This document shows positions 34,449 through 47,400 of a stretch of DNA of 64,000 nucleotides, in pieces (position 1 is the stretch's first letter; every line of letters begins with the position of its first letter). The stretch comes from Cercis canadensis (taxonomy: Eukaryota; Streptophyta; Magnoliopsida; Fabales; Fabaceae), in contig QAOA01005205.1 in the NCBI GenBank assembly GCA_003255065.1, forward strand, positions 230,098 through 294,097. Reading direction: 5' to 3'. The notes under the pieces were generated by a model. The model worked only from the letters and a program-made list of their open reading frames with translations. It ran no database searches and was not told the DNA's origin. The translations under genes were made by a program, and so were the position numbers.

Positions 34449-36060
34449 TGAGCCTCTAACACTAACTCCAGCTACTTACATCCATTTTGTAAGTCCCAAA
34501 TTTGCAGCAAAATTATTAAGAAAATACAATTTGAAAAACTATTTATTAAAATAGAGCAATGTATAAATTTTTTATACAAATTGTACATTTTTTATTATTT
34601 TATTTAGGAATACGGACAATATGAGTCACGTTACTTCAAAGTAGCCTAACCCTAAAAGTCATGTTACTTACAGAGTAGTATGACATTTTTTACTATGTAC
34701 CTATCAATAATTTAATTAAAAAACTGTTCTAAATAGATAAAAAAAAAATTAATTATTTTATTTATATAAATACTTTACAAAATTATATTTTTTTAGTAAT
34801 TTTGTCCAAATCCGCAGCTCCCTTAGGTTCAAACACCCAAATTCACTAGCATATGCTCCTCCACCATTGATTATATATTGCTGATTAACACCCAAGGAGA
34901 ACAATATAAATGTTTTGCTGATGCTGCTTTTTTTCAATACAACGGAAGAATTTGTGAGGTTTTGTGAAAATGGTTTCAATTAGCTTCATTAATAATGCCT
35001 TTCATATCTCGAAAATCAAAGAAAAAGGAAAACATGAGAGAAGGTGTGGGGATTAGTTTTACTTTTAGTGCTTAGTTCAGAGTCTTCAGACTCATCAGAA
35101 ATGCCCAACAGATGACAGTTTTCTAAGTTAGTTGAGTATGTCAGGTTGGTGTTGAGCTGCCAAAAATGGTGCAGGTATCATACATCCATCCATATATATA
35201 TAATTAATTAAAAGTTATTTTTCTTTTTGAGAATATGCATATCAAGACTTTGTATATTCGTCCATTTATTTTTATTTATTTTTATCTCTTTTCACAGATC
35301 TTTTTTCTTTAAAATTCTCAATAAGTATAACATAACTCAAAATTTAATTAATGAAGAAATTGTAGTACTGTGCAATACATAACATTGATGCCTTTATGCA
35401 AGAAAAATATTTATGATAAATCTCAAAAAGAAAAACCTACCTTGAAAATTGATGGGAAAAATATTGAAAATACTCCAAATAATATCTTCAATCAACAACA
35501 AAAAATGGATTTTTAGTTATATATTTTGATACTCAAAGTCTCATATTAGATGTGTGAAGGATAAGATGATATTATTTATCAACAACAAAGCCTTTAAATC
35601 TTTATTTAATAAAAAAATCTTCAACTCAATTTATAGACATAACATCTAAAAAAATATTTGAGTAAACTATTATTTGCATATTTGAGAGATTCAGACCTTT
35701 ACAGATCAAATCTTAAAAGAATATTTATTATAAAATAATGCTTCCATCATTAAAATTCTTAACAAATATATATAATATTTATTACAAAATAATCTTTCAT
35801 AATCATCAATTTTTGGATCAATTTATTAGAAATCTTAACAGTTAAAATAATTATTTTATAATAAATATTCTTTTAATTATCAATTTGTGAAAGTCAATAT
35901 TTCAAAAACTCAAATGACAATTTACTCAAAATATTTAATTTCACTTTTAGATTTGCCACAAAAACTTTGTAATAAAATTAATCTTTAAAAAATAATCCCA
36001 CAAAATTGGACCTAATAATAATTTTCTTAAATGTTTATTATATGCAAGTATTAATTTACA
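34449..36060. other. AT-rich intergenic DNA
   Basis: Very AT-rich, with no gene. Short inverted AT stretches occur around 35640-35900 and could be a decayed foldback element. The open frame at 34758-34979 is not supported. Confidence 0.45.
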
Positions 36061-36470
36061 GGGATTTTATAATATTACATGAGTATATTATATTACACTG
36101 ACGTGACAAATATACCTAATTTTTATATTTTATTAGATATAAAATATAATTTATTTAATTTTTTAAACAAATTTAAAAATAATTAACTTATACACATATT
36201 ATTTATTTATTAATTATTTTTATAAAATATAACATACTATATAAATATTTAAACGTGGATTCTATGATACTACGTAAGTATGCTATACTACACTAACGTG
36301 GCAAGCATACATAATTTTTATATTTTATTATATATAAAATATAATTTATTTAATTTTTTAAATAAATTTAAAAACAGTTAATTTGTACACATGTCATTTA
36401 TTTATTGATTATTTTTATATAATATAACATACTATATAAATACTAAAAGTATCTAAGAAACTCTATATTT
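36061..36470. mobile_element. Two family I MITE-like repeats in tandem
   Basis: A diverged copy (36061-36250) is followed directly by a copy very close to 6531-6735 (36256-36470, GGATTCTATGATACTACGTA). Head-to-tail arrangement with different divergence points to an older insertion joined by a younger one. Confidence 0.65.
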
Positions 36471-36825
36471 AAAATATTTAAAAAACCTCCGTTAATTTAT
36501 TATCCGCCGGCAGTAAAGGTTACATGAAGAAAACACGATATGAGGAGAGGCCGATATTTTGGGTTTGGTAGATGTCTGATAAGATGGCCAAGTCATTGGA
36601 TTCTCTTTCTCGTGGCCAGGTGGAAAGTGGATTTTGATTTTTTATTTTTCGATGGGACTTACTAAGCTACCGACCAAAAATAAAGGAATAGCACCAACTT
36701 AACATGTTAAACTTGAGTTTAGGATAGATAAAGTTCATATGAAATTAAAGATAATAATGTGAACCAATCGTACAATCTATTCCATGTAAACTTTTTGTTA
36801 TATTTTTTAAATGACATATTATATA

Positions 36826-37380
36826 TTTTACTTCTTGAGTCACTCAAATTTGTACCAAAATCATGAATTACTTTTGTTTATAAGGGTGTTACGCTACATT
36901 CTGTTAATGTGATAGAAGTCACATCTTTCAGTTTTTTACACAGATTTAATTTTATATTGTATTAATCTAATACAGTTGATATAATTTAAATTTTATTAAA
37001 TTAATATTTGAGTTATACTAAAAAAATTTAAGTGAATTTAGTAAAATTTAAATTTAAGTGAGTTTATATTTTACTTCTTGAGTCACTCAAATTTGTACCA
37101 AAATCATGAATTACTTTTGTTTATAGGGGTGCTATGCTACACTCTGTTGATGTGATAGAAGTCACATTTTTTTATTCTTTTACACAATTTTAATTTTATA
37201 TTGTATTAATCTAACACAATTGATATAATTTAAATTTTATTAAATTAATATTTAGGTTATATTAAAAAATTTTAAGTGAATTTAGTAAAATTTAAATTAT
37301 ATAAATTATATCAAATTGATATAATATAAAATTAAAATTATGTAAAAAAATAAAAATGTGACAATAAATCATATCAAGAA
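36826..37380. repeat. Tandem duplication and AT-rich foldback
   Basis: Two units of about 242 bases start near 36826 and 37068 (both TTTTACTTCTTGAGTCACTC). The second runs into an inverted repeat with GTCACATTTTTTTATTC near 37163 opposed by AAATAAAAATGTGAC near 37358-37362, which looks like a small foldback or MITE. Non-coding. Confidence 0.6.
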
Positions 37381-38088
37381 GGTGTAAAATAGTCTTGCCC
37401 TTGTTTATAACTCAGTTTTAGCAATCACAGGCTATTAAGTCGGGTTCTTTTTGTCATTAAATTTGAGTAACTGACAAAAAAAATAAATAAAGAAAACACT
37501 CTCTCAACTAAAAATTTAAGCAATGCTCCTATTTGTTTTAAGGTTTATATTTTTATTTTATTTTTTTTAGTAGTTGAGTTATGACTCTAAATTTTAATAC
37601 AAAATTTATAAGTTTAAAAAATAACCACAATGAAAGTAGCACTCAGGCTGTTTGGTTTAGAATAATTTTAGAAATATAATCAAAAACATAAAAAATCTTG
37701 TTTAGATGAAATTATTTTCAAAAGAATTTTCCGAAAAGAGAATAAAAAACTTGTTTGGATGCACAAAAACAAAACTGAGACCCATTGCTTCTGTCGCTAA
37801 AACCTTTTCTCGTCATACCTCATGAAGCAGATCCAGATTCCAGACCAAAGGCTGCACATATAGGGACATCGTCCATCGAGAGCATCAATATCGTTTGCAG
37901 CAAAGATAACCACGCCCACTTCCCACCCATGGGAGAAGAAGAATAAGAGATGAAGATCGAAAGGAAGATGAATAGTAGCAACCAAAAAAAAAAGAATTTT
38001 TTTAAATATTTTTAGTATTTTTGTAATTTTCGTAATGTTTGAGCCTTTTGGTAATTTTGCTATTTCGTTTTAGGATTTTTTTTATAAG
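37381..38088. other. AT-rich intergenic DNA
   Basis: No gene. The short minus-strand frame at 37797-37985 has no recognisable domain. Confidence 0.4.
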
Positions 38089-38097
38089 TATTTATAA

Positions 38098-38467
38098 GAG
38101 TAAAACCCCTTTTTGGTCCCTGAAAAATTCAACGATGGACAAGTTAGTCCCCCAAAAATGTTCGCTGACAATTTCATCCTCAAATTATGGTTCCGTACGA
38201 CAAATTAGTCCTCGAAAAATTTCCGCTGACAATTTAGTCCTCGAATTATGGTTCCGTACGACAAATTAGTCCTCAGTTGAGGATTAATTCAAGAACTAAT
38301 TTGTCGTATGAAACCATAATTCGAGGACTAAATTGTCAGCGAATATAATTCGAGGACTAATTTGTCGTACGGAACCATAATTCGAGGACGAAATTGTTAG
38401 CGAACATTTTTGGAGGACTAACTTGTCAATCACTGAATAATTCAGGGACTAAAAAGGGGTTTTACTC
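38098..38467. mobile_element. MULE-type foldback element with perfect 9-bp TSD
   Basis: 370 bases that are almost entirely an inverted repeat, with termini GAGTAAAACCCC and GGGGTTTTACTC. Perfect target duplications TATTTATAA lie at 38089-38097 and 38468-38476. The arms consist of repeated GACTAAATTGTC/GACAATTTAGTC and GGTTCCGTACGACAAATTAG words. RNA from it would form a long hairpin. Non-coding; the frame at 38039-38269 is an artefact of the repeat. Confidence 0.85.
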
Positions 38468-38476
38468 TATTTATAA

Positions 38477-38759
38477 AATCTTTTAAAAGATAGTTTTGAT
38501 TGAATAACAGTTGAAATTTCTCTCAATTCTTGAATTCGGCCTTTTGGTATTCTTAGGAATCAATGAATTGTTGAATACTGTTCTAGTTCATCACGTACGC
38601 TGCATCACTTTGTACTCTTGATCATTCACTTCCATTCACTTAGTATTCTGAGAATTATTCACAACCTCCTTACCAACGCTGGCATTCTGGTTTTCTTTAT
38701 CTAAGCTGATAGCCTTCCTTAATCCGCCATTCTTTGCCTTAACCACCCCAATCGTGTTC
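38477..38759. other. Short spacer between a MULE MITE and the LINE ORF1 fragment
   Basis: Begins with the right target duplication TATTTATAA (38468-38476) and continues into DNA that may be the decayed end of the LINE ORF1 region. No gene is seen. Confidence 0.35.
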
Positions 38760-40326
38760 TTCTTAGTATGGTTCTAAATTGTATTCAACTTACTTTGCTT
38801 ATTCAGCCCCAAGGACTTACTTGGTCCAGTACAATTATTAAGAGATGGTTTGAACTTGAGGGAATCCCGCCGCTTATGATCTGATATGGACAAAGCATTT
38901 TGCCTAGCACCTTTAACAAACTGATTAGGAATATTCTTTGCACTAGATGGTTGACCTTCATAGTTACTAATTAAAACATCAAATATGGACCCACTCAAAT
39001 TCACTTCCTTTACAGGACCCGTAGTCTTAGTTGCACCAAGTTGCTTTTCCTTCTCTACCACCTTATCATTTGATTTATATGGCCATGGTCTGCGACGCTG
39101 AGGTCGCTGCACTAGCATCCATTTACCAAAATGACTCGAAACACCCTTATCGTCTTGCTGATCAATATGCAAGCCATCCCTGTGATTTTCGGTAACTGCA
39201 TGAATCATGGGAATATCTCCACTAATTATTGGCTCTGACGCCTGGGCATTTACAGCAGCCCCTCCTGGAACCTCAAGAGGGTAGTAAACTATGCATGGTG
39301 GTTGCGGTGGCCATATTTACCACACTTAAAGCAAACTAAGTGAAGACCCTCATATTCAATGGAGACTTCTCTGCCATATAGCATAAACTTAGGAACTAAG
39401 CTTCGCCTCAAGTCCATCTCTACACAAATCCTAGCAAACTTCCCCCTTGTTATCTGGGAAGTGAGATTGTCAACCCTTAAAGTAGAACCAATCAGCGAAC
39501 CAATACGCCACAATAACTTCTCGTTATGAAACTCAATAGGTAGCCGATGAATACGGATCCAAACTGCTACTTGTTTGACCTGCATATCACTAAGATCAAA
39601 CAACGGGCGCCAGCGATGAAGAATCAGATAATGATCCGCTATTAACCAAGGACAGCCAGTGAGAGCGAAACGCATATCATTTTGGTTTGTAAAAGTCACA
39701 AGAAAATGATCGTCATTAAGATCAACCACCATGATCAAACCATCCCTCTCTCACATTTTGAGAGTCTATTGGACATAATCCGAATTCCTATCATTTTCCC
39801 TAAAAGTCGAACAATCAATGATTGTCGCCAAAGCCTACAATATTCCTCATGTTCCTCTGGAGTCACCTCTATCATTGGGCAAGGATTAAAAGGCCCATCG
39901 TCGCCTATGGACACGTTATCATCATCACTCCCATACAGAAAATTGTCTTCTGAATCTTTTTTATTCCAGTGAGAGACAATAACTTCCCTGCTACGGTTCG
40001 AGCCCAGTAGTTGGTCCTTATTAGAAGTAGTAGAATCTTTAGGGTTATTCTCCATAGAAGCCTCCTTCTCAAGGTCCATTGGCGATTCTAAAACATACTC
40101 CAAGCCACCCATGATTTGGTCCGCCACCAAAGGACCCTTTCACTGTCTCCATAAACTCCAACTCGCCCTCACTGTACTCACCGTCCTCAAGAACTCGCTC
40201 ATCCATATCAGACAGCTGGCAAGGGATGGAAGGCTTCTTGACCTTCTTACATGACCAAGCCCTTTAGTCCTCTTCCTTGATAGATAGCGGAGGAGAGATA
40301 GTATCAAACACGCTCACGGCGCTCAT
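38760..40326 (-). mobile_element. L1-type LINE, ORF1 region only
   Basis: ATG at 40326 (MSAVSVFDTISPPL) begins a degenerate ORF1. The DUF4283-type RNA-binding domain (39738-39289: DHFLVTFTNQNDMRFALTGC, RWRPLF, VAVWIRIHRLP) is followed by a zinc knuckle CFKCGKYGH whose last Cys is gone, then a C-terminal part with FGKWMLVQRPQRRRPWPY. Stops and frame changes separate the blocks, with an early stop after KEED and a shift near 39740. Endonuclease and reverse transcriptase do not follow below 38760. An element preserved at its 5' end without its 3' part is unusual for LINEs. Confidence 0.8.
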
Positions 40327-40352
40327 GCTCTCTCTCGGCACTCTAGGGTTAC

Positions 40353-41477
40353 GCAGCTTTTTCTTTTATATTATAGAATATAATTAATATACTCAAATCT
40401 TACACATTATTTTCACACAGTGGGTAATATAATTTTTCCCAATCTTAAAACGATTGCGCTGTGACTTGTGAGCCTATTGCCCTTATGGCCTGTTGGTTGA
40501 TATCTTCTCTCACCAATCAAAATGCCATTGTTGGAACTGGCAGGGAGAGAGAAGCAGAGGCAGAGTGAAAAAGAAAAACGTTTGTGGTGTGAAGATCACA
40601 GAAATGGCAGCTATCGACCTAGGAAGGAAATTCTGTTGGGCTAAAAATGGTGTAACTTTTCAAGTGGATGGCAGTAGGAAAATAGAAAAGAAAAAGAAAA
40701 GGGAAGTGACCACAGACTAGAGTAGAAAAACTTATGGGTCGGGCAGATTTCGTTTGAAAACCTTGAACCCGTTACCCGAACCTCTCAAACCAAATGGCTT
40801 GGGTTGGGTGATTGATTTACCTGATCCAGTGCACCACTAACATTTATTACAGCAGATGCATTATTATTAAAAAAGAGAATGTATGAGGAACTCTTAGCCT
40901 AACATATCCATTATGCAAGGTGCATGACATAGTTAATAATTAATACCATGTGCAGAGGTAATTAGGGTTTACAAGGTCTACTAAAAAATGATAATGGACC
41001 ACTTGAACACAGCGATATCTTTTGTACTTATTGACTATAGATGAATTGATGTAATCTGTAACATTCTAATCAGATAAAAGACACCATAACAGAAGGGTAA
41101 AAGAACAATGACAAAAAAGGACAAAAGAAGTCAACATCTCAATTTCACAAGTATCCAGTAATCAACCAAATGGACAAGAAAAGGTAAAGTGAGCAAAAGG
41201 GGGGGAAAAACAAAAAATAAAAAAAAGAAGAGCCAAACCTTCACTTGTGACTAAGAAAACCCATAACCCCCTTATTATATAAACACAGTAAAATAATGAC
41301 AGAAAAGTGATGAGAAAGGGGAACCAAAAGAGAAATAAATACACGGGGGATTCTTTTTCCCCCCTTGTTCCTTTGTAAATTTCTTCAACTGTTACTTATT
41401 CAGAATTTTGTTGCCCTTAAGAATGTAAAAGGCAGAACACTTAATATGGCTGTTTCAACCATAAAGCACAATCAATC
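40353..41477. other. Intergenic and 3' UTR of the LEUNIG_HOMOLOG gene
   Basis: Bases nearer 41477 are the presumed 3' UTR of the co-repressor gene. A stretch rich in GGGTCGGG/GGCTTGGGTTGGG words at 40735-40830 resembles the edges of the hAT-like element at 15624-17590 and may be a fragment of that family. No gene is recognised. Confidence 0.45.
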
Positions 41478-44400
41478 TCATTTCCAAATTTTTACTGATT
41501 TATCATGACTGGCAGAAGCAACCATTCCTGTCACTGGTGATCGAGCTAGAGCTGATATCACACACTCATGAGCTGGTATTGTCATACACTTATTCTCAGC
41601 CATGTTCCATAGCTCCAACGACTGCAAACCATTAATAATTCACAAGAAATGGTAAGTTTCAGAAATCATGTGATATGTAGCAAACCAGTTGGATCTGAAC
41701 TTTAGAGAATCCAAACAAGATATTTTCTCCTTTTGGCAGTGGGGTTTGTAGAAATCCTATTACTCAAAGACATGTTCATTATAAATCATTCTATAAATGA
41801 AATAAGATGATGTTTCAAGGCAGAATGGAAAATAATGAAGTGGCTTTATCTGAAAATAGGGATATCTAAACGCAAGCTGATGTTAAGAACCCCTGATCAA
41901 AACTAACTCCTCTAGTCCTATACATGTGGTTTTTTTATTATTATTTTTTTTTCAATTTTAATTTTATTTTTATCTAGCACCGCAGTCTCTAGTCTCTATT
42001 AACCCTGTTGCGACCATATTTCCCTTAATCTTTTCTACGTGTGGCTCTTGGTTACTCTTACTTTTGTTCTCTAACCAGAATTTCCTCATCTGCACGGAAG
42101 CATTTGCAATTTTATGCCTTTGTCAAAGCTGTGGAGGAGCTCCTTCTCCCCCTTGTAAATTTTCACAAAACGAACGGAGAAATTCATCAGATGAACATTG
42201 CTGGGCTTCCATTATTCTTTTTCCTTGAGGATTCTCTTTTCTTCTGCCTCGCTTTATCTCCTCCTCCTTCTTTTGAAATGCTTAACTCAGGCTAGGGCAT
42301 CAATCCTTTCAGAATATGCTTAATAGTTTAAGTCTTTTGGTATATAGATTGAAATGATGATTACTAAATTCATAAATTTATGTTAAATAATAGTAAAGTA
42401 ATACAGAAGAATATGACGTCTTTACATTACACTAAGGGTGCTTTTGGTATGATTAAAGGGGTAAAATTTAATGGAGTAACATTTAAGGGGGTTAATAAGG
42501 ATGTAAACATTAATCTACTCACATGGAGGGTAATGGTTACTCCATTAAAAGATTCTCCTTGTTCATTTGTGCTACCAAACATACATAAAGAAAGTAAAAT
42601 TTACTCTCTTAAATGTTACATCAATATAAAAAGGAAAGGCATCAATCTAAATTTAAATTTGATTTTATTATATATGCCACAAAAACAAATATTAAAAAAA
42701 AAGAATGTATTCGTGCAAAAAATGTTTGTTTGGCTAGTATAAAATTAAATTTAAATGTTCACATCAAAAAGAGAAAATTAAATTTAAATGTTATTTATCT
42801 ACTATTTATTCTATTTGTCACTAAATTGTAATGAGAAAATCAATTATAATTATATGACATCAGGTATAGTCTTAGTTCTCAAGAATTAAAGTAATCATTT
42901 CATATAGTTACAAATAACAAACATGGCTCAATTAACGTTTTCCACAATTTTGTTTCTAACTTCAGAGAATACGTTTATTACATGGTTCCGTAGTTTCCTA
43001 ATGCTTCCATAGTTATTCACCCTTTCCATCATAGTTCCAAGGTATGTCTGAAATGTTTTAATTATAAATGAATAGAATCAACATTTTGAAACGAAATATC
43101 ATTCCTTCCTTTCGAGACACACAACATGGAACAGGTTTCATGATGTCAAGAAATGTTCTCTGAAATTCTGCTTCAAGTTGTACTCTCCTACTCTTTTTGC
43201 TTTATGGATAAAATCAAGTCATAATTTATTTGTCAATAACTCTTTCTCAAGTTTGGTGTTATGACTGATAAAACTTCAATTCTACAATATTTGTCCCAAT
43301 AATTCTTAAATTTGGTAAACTGTTACTTCTCCACTGGTAAATATCCTACATAGTCCACAAATTAGAGAGTCAACCACATTACCCCCAAGCCCACCCCATC
43401 TTATGCATTTCAAAGACTCAACTGAAAATCTATTAATTCCGATATGTTCATATTTTTCTCTTTTTAATTCCTTCCTTTTACATTATCATCCTAATATATT
43501 GAGAAGACAAAGTTATTCATAGTTTCAAACACCTTAAATCCTTACCATTTCATACATTGTGGGCCCCAATTCAATTTACACCTTACAATTTCAACTGGAT
43601 CCTCTCAAAACTTCTTTTATTAAATTAAGGCTCACAGGTATGGGTTTGAGATGTATGAATAACATTTCCTTATTGAGAAACCATACTTTCTATCCTGAGG
43701 AAAGATATGCTTTTATCCTAGGTTCCGTACACCCCTTCTGATCACATGCTGGAAGTAATTGCTCCATCTCTTTTTCATCTCCCTGACATTAACTATCCTC
43801 TATCAGTCCACATCTTTCACACACTCAAAAGTTTATGGTCCTATGTTCCAGTTCTCATAACTTCATAACCTGGCAAACATCTTTCTCCTTATTATTCATA
43901 TTAAGCATGCACAACTTGTTCCAAATAAAGACTAAAAAATTAAATAGTATAATTGAAATAAAAATCTAGAATTAAATAAGGAGATAAAGAAAGTAAAAAA
44001 GGCACTCATACATAAAACTAGAGGTGGTCAAACATACCTGGTAACCTCCAATAACCAAGAGAGTAGAGTAGCTTGGGTGAAAAACACAAGAATGGAACAT
44101 GTTTCCGCTGGAGTTAAGCTCATGAATACACTCCCCAGAGGCAAGAGACCATACTCTGACAGACTCTTGACTCACAGATGCCAAGTATTCTCCATTTGTA
44201 TCCCAACAAACAGAGTGTACATCAGTAGAGTGTCCCTGAAAATACATAAAATTGTAATTCTTAACCAGATATTCTAATAAAAGAGGTTGCCAATTTCTTT
44301 CCTTGAGTTTTCCTGAAGCTTTATATTCACGTTTATACCTGCAATGAGTGCACCTGCCTGTCAGACTCAACATCAAAGAGGGACACAACATTCTCGGATG

Positions 44401-47400
44401 CTGCAGCCAGAAGGTGTCCTAACCTTGGCTGAAACCTCACCTGTGCAGAGCCTCCCTGCCCCATTAAGTTATTGAGGTTCAGAACAGAAAATAAACCCAA
44501 TCCATTACATGTTTGATTACTAAATAAGGTGAATTTCAAAAGTCACCTTTAAAACACGAGTGCAGGAATATTGACTAATATTCCAGAAGCGAATCTCATT
44601 ATTAGCATCGCAAGAACAGAAAACATCATTTTTCTTAGGGTTGAAATCAAGGGACATCACATGTGAGGTGTGACCAGTATATGACTGTAAAAAAAAGTTT
44701 GGCTGCAAAAGAATAAGCCCAAAGTAAGTTCCAGCAGCATGTGAACCAACATCTAGAATATATAGTTTACAAGGTAGCAATTACAAGATTTAACACCAAC
44801 TCACCCACAGTACTCAATAAAAGAAAGTATAAAATAGGCCATAAATTTATAACGTATGAAGATAAAATACATTCCAGCAGATAGGTTTCAAAAGATGAGT
44901 TTTTTTCATTACCACATTTGCCTGGCCAATAGTCATTGGTGTACAGGATTGAGGTTCATAATACTGCACCCACAGACTCAAATTACATTTACCTAATATC
45001 CTGGGATGTGTTGGTGCTAAACCAAGACAACACATAACATTTAAAACCAACTCTTCAAGACAATTTCATTTAACAGTACGCATTTAGAAGAAACCTAAAC
45101 CCCAGAGCCTCTACTGCAAAAGATGCCTTGGATGAAACGAGGGACAAATGGCTAATAATAAAAGAAACTTTTGACACAAAATGTATCGAGTGGTAGTAGC
45201 CAAAATTACAATATCCTTGTGGAACGGCATTAAATTCAAAAGAAAGTAGAATTTAATCTTATTATGATATAGAACTGACAAAAAGAAGTTTCTATTTACA
45301 GTCAAAAGAAAATAAAAAGTAAAATAAGAATTTACATCTGCAGCATCCCAAAGCCGCACAGTTGTATCAAATGAAGATGTTGCCAGCTGAGTTGAATTTG
45401 GTCTAAAGCGAACATCAGTAATAATAAGAGTGTGCTCCTCTGAAGTGCTCTCTGTTTGCAACGTGTCCATGTTCCACAGAACAACCTACTGACATGGGAA
45501 AAGATGAGCATCTGTATCTTTTAAATGAGAAAATAAGTTTCTGATAGAATCTCAATTTCTATACACAGTTTTCATGTTAACCAGCTAAACATAGCCAACA
45601 ACAAGCAAAAATAATAATAATAAAACTAAACATAGCCCACACCCAATAGTAGAGAAGATGATAATTTGATCAAAGTAATCGTTTATACTTATCATGAAGG
45701 CACTGAGCAGGACTTTTCAAAAGGCTTTGATGCTAGTTGTATTGTAAGTTTTGGATTGAAAATCTGGAAGAATGGAATCGGAGTCTCACTAGCATTCCAC
45801 AGACACATAGTAATGGTTTCTGAAATCTCCCCAGAGCAGTTGAACTTTATTAGGTGCTCTATAGAGTTTTTGAAAAGTCTTGGGAATAAAAGTTTATGCG
45901 AGTAAACTGACCTAGTTTTATGAAGCATGTTAAAAACTTGAACTATATGATTAAGTTGTTTGGTTGTAAAAGCAGGATGTTTACCTATGTGCTTGGGGCT
46001 ACCACTGTTGCTTCCTATAACCAGTTTTGCTTTGCCATTGAGCAATTGAGAGGACTGAGATAAGAGATTAACTGGCTGGCAGAGGCTCTATTTGTCCATG
46101 GGAGGGAAGATGTGTTCTATCCAGTATCTAACTTACTACATGTCCTTGTTTGAAAGAGACTTTCTATGGAATGGTTGAGAAGATGAATTTGAACATCACC
46201 TAGTACCTTACAGAGAAGTTTGGTCCCCTTTTAAAGAGAGGGTCAGGGAACAGAAAACTGAATAGAGTTCAATACAGTCCTCTGGGGAAAGCAGTTATTT
46301 CGTTAGCCTCTTAAAATAGATGCCTCATGGAGAAAAGTGGTATAATTTAAAGATTTGGACTCTTTCGGGGGATGGAAGGCTGTGATGGTAAAAAGTTTTT
46401 TGGTTTAAGTATGGAAAGTAATTAGAGAATGTGGATTGAACTGGCTCCTTAGCTTCAATATCAGAAATGGAGACAAGGTGAGTGCTTACCAAAATAAGTG
46501 GTTTTTAGAGTTTCCCCTCATGGAGTTTCTCATCCATATCCCATTGCTCAAGAATCAAGAATAATAGCCGTAGTGGCAGATTTTATGCGGTCAACAGGTA
46601 ATGAGATTTTGTGGGACATTAGATTAGATTTGTTACAGCCATTAATAATTGGGAAGTGGGGAACGTTGAGGAACCTCTTTAGATTTGTTAGAGCCATTAA
46701 TGATTTGTTACAGCATGGTTCAGAGCTGTGGTGACATATTTTATGCAAGTGACATGGGCTAATATGGCGTGGTTGAACAATGTTAATTGCAGTGCTCCAT
46801 GATTCAAGATTCAGACCCCGATGTCAAGGCTGAAGATGATTTTTCTTTTGCAGGTACTGAGGTAGGTGGGTCATTATGTGGTGAAGATTATATTAATTCC
46901 ATTTATTGATTTTATGGGGCTAAAATTGGTTTGTCCATCAGGTAAAAATGTTAAGATGGACTTTTCTCCAAAGACATACAGTAGGAAAAAGAAGGCAGAG
47001 AAGGAACATCAGAGACTAGCCATCAGAGAAATTGATGGTGACCTAAGGGAAATAGAGGGAAAAAACATTTATTATGCAAGTTTTGAAGTTGGCTTTTGTT
47101 TAGGAAGTTAAGGGAGGTTGTCTTAAGCATATCTGCTGAATCTCCTTTCTTTTTCTAGTGAAGGTAAGAATTGGGGAAGTCTGCTTATTATAGCCATTGG
47201 GGCGTTTTTGTTTGGCTAGTTTATGGTGGAGATCTGGTGGCTGACTAATCAGATTTTTCTTAAGGTTTTGGGAACATGCTTTTTTGTGGTTTCTCGTTCT
47301 TCTTCAGATTTTTATTCCTTTTGGAGGATCTTTTTTCTTTCCTCTTTAACCATTTTAAGCTCCTTAGTCAAACATTCATCTAGGACATATATAATCAGAT

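Noticed and set aside
42041-42295. 84-residue frame in the LUH intron
   Set aside because: Pyrimidine-rich low-complexity translation without a recognisable domain, inside a normal intron.
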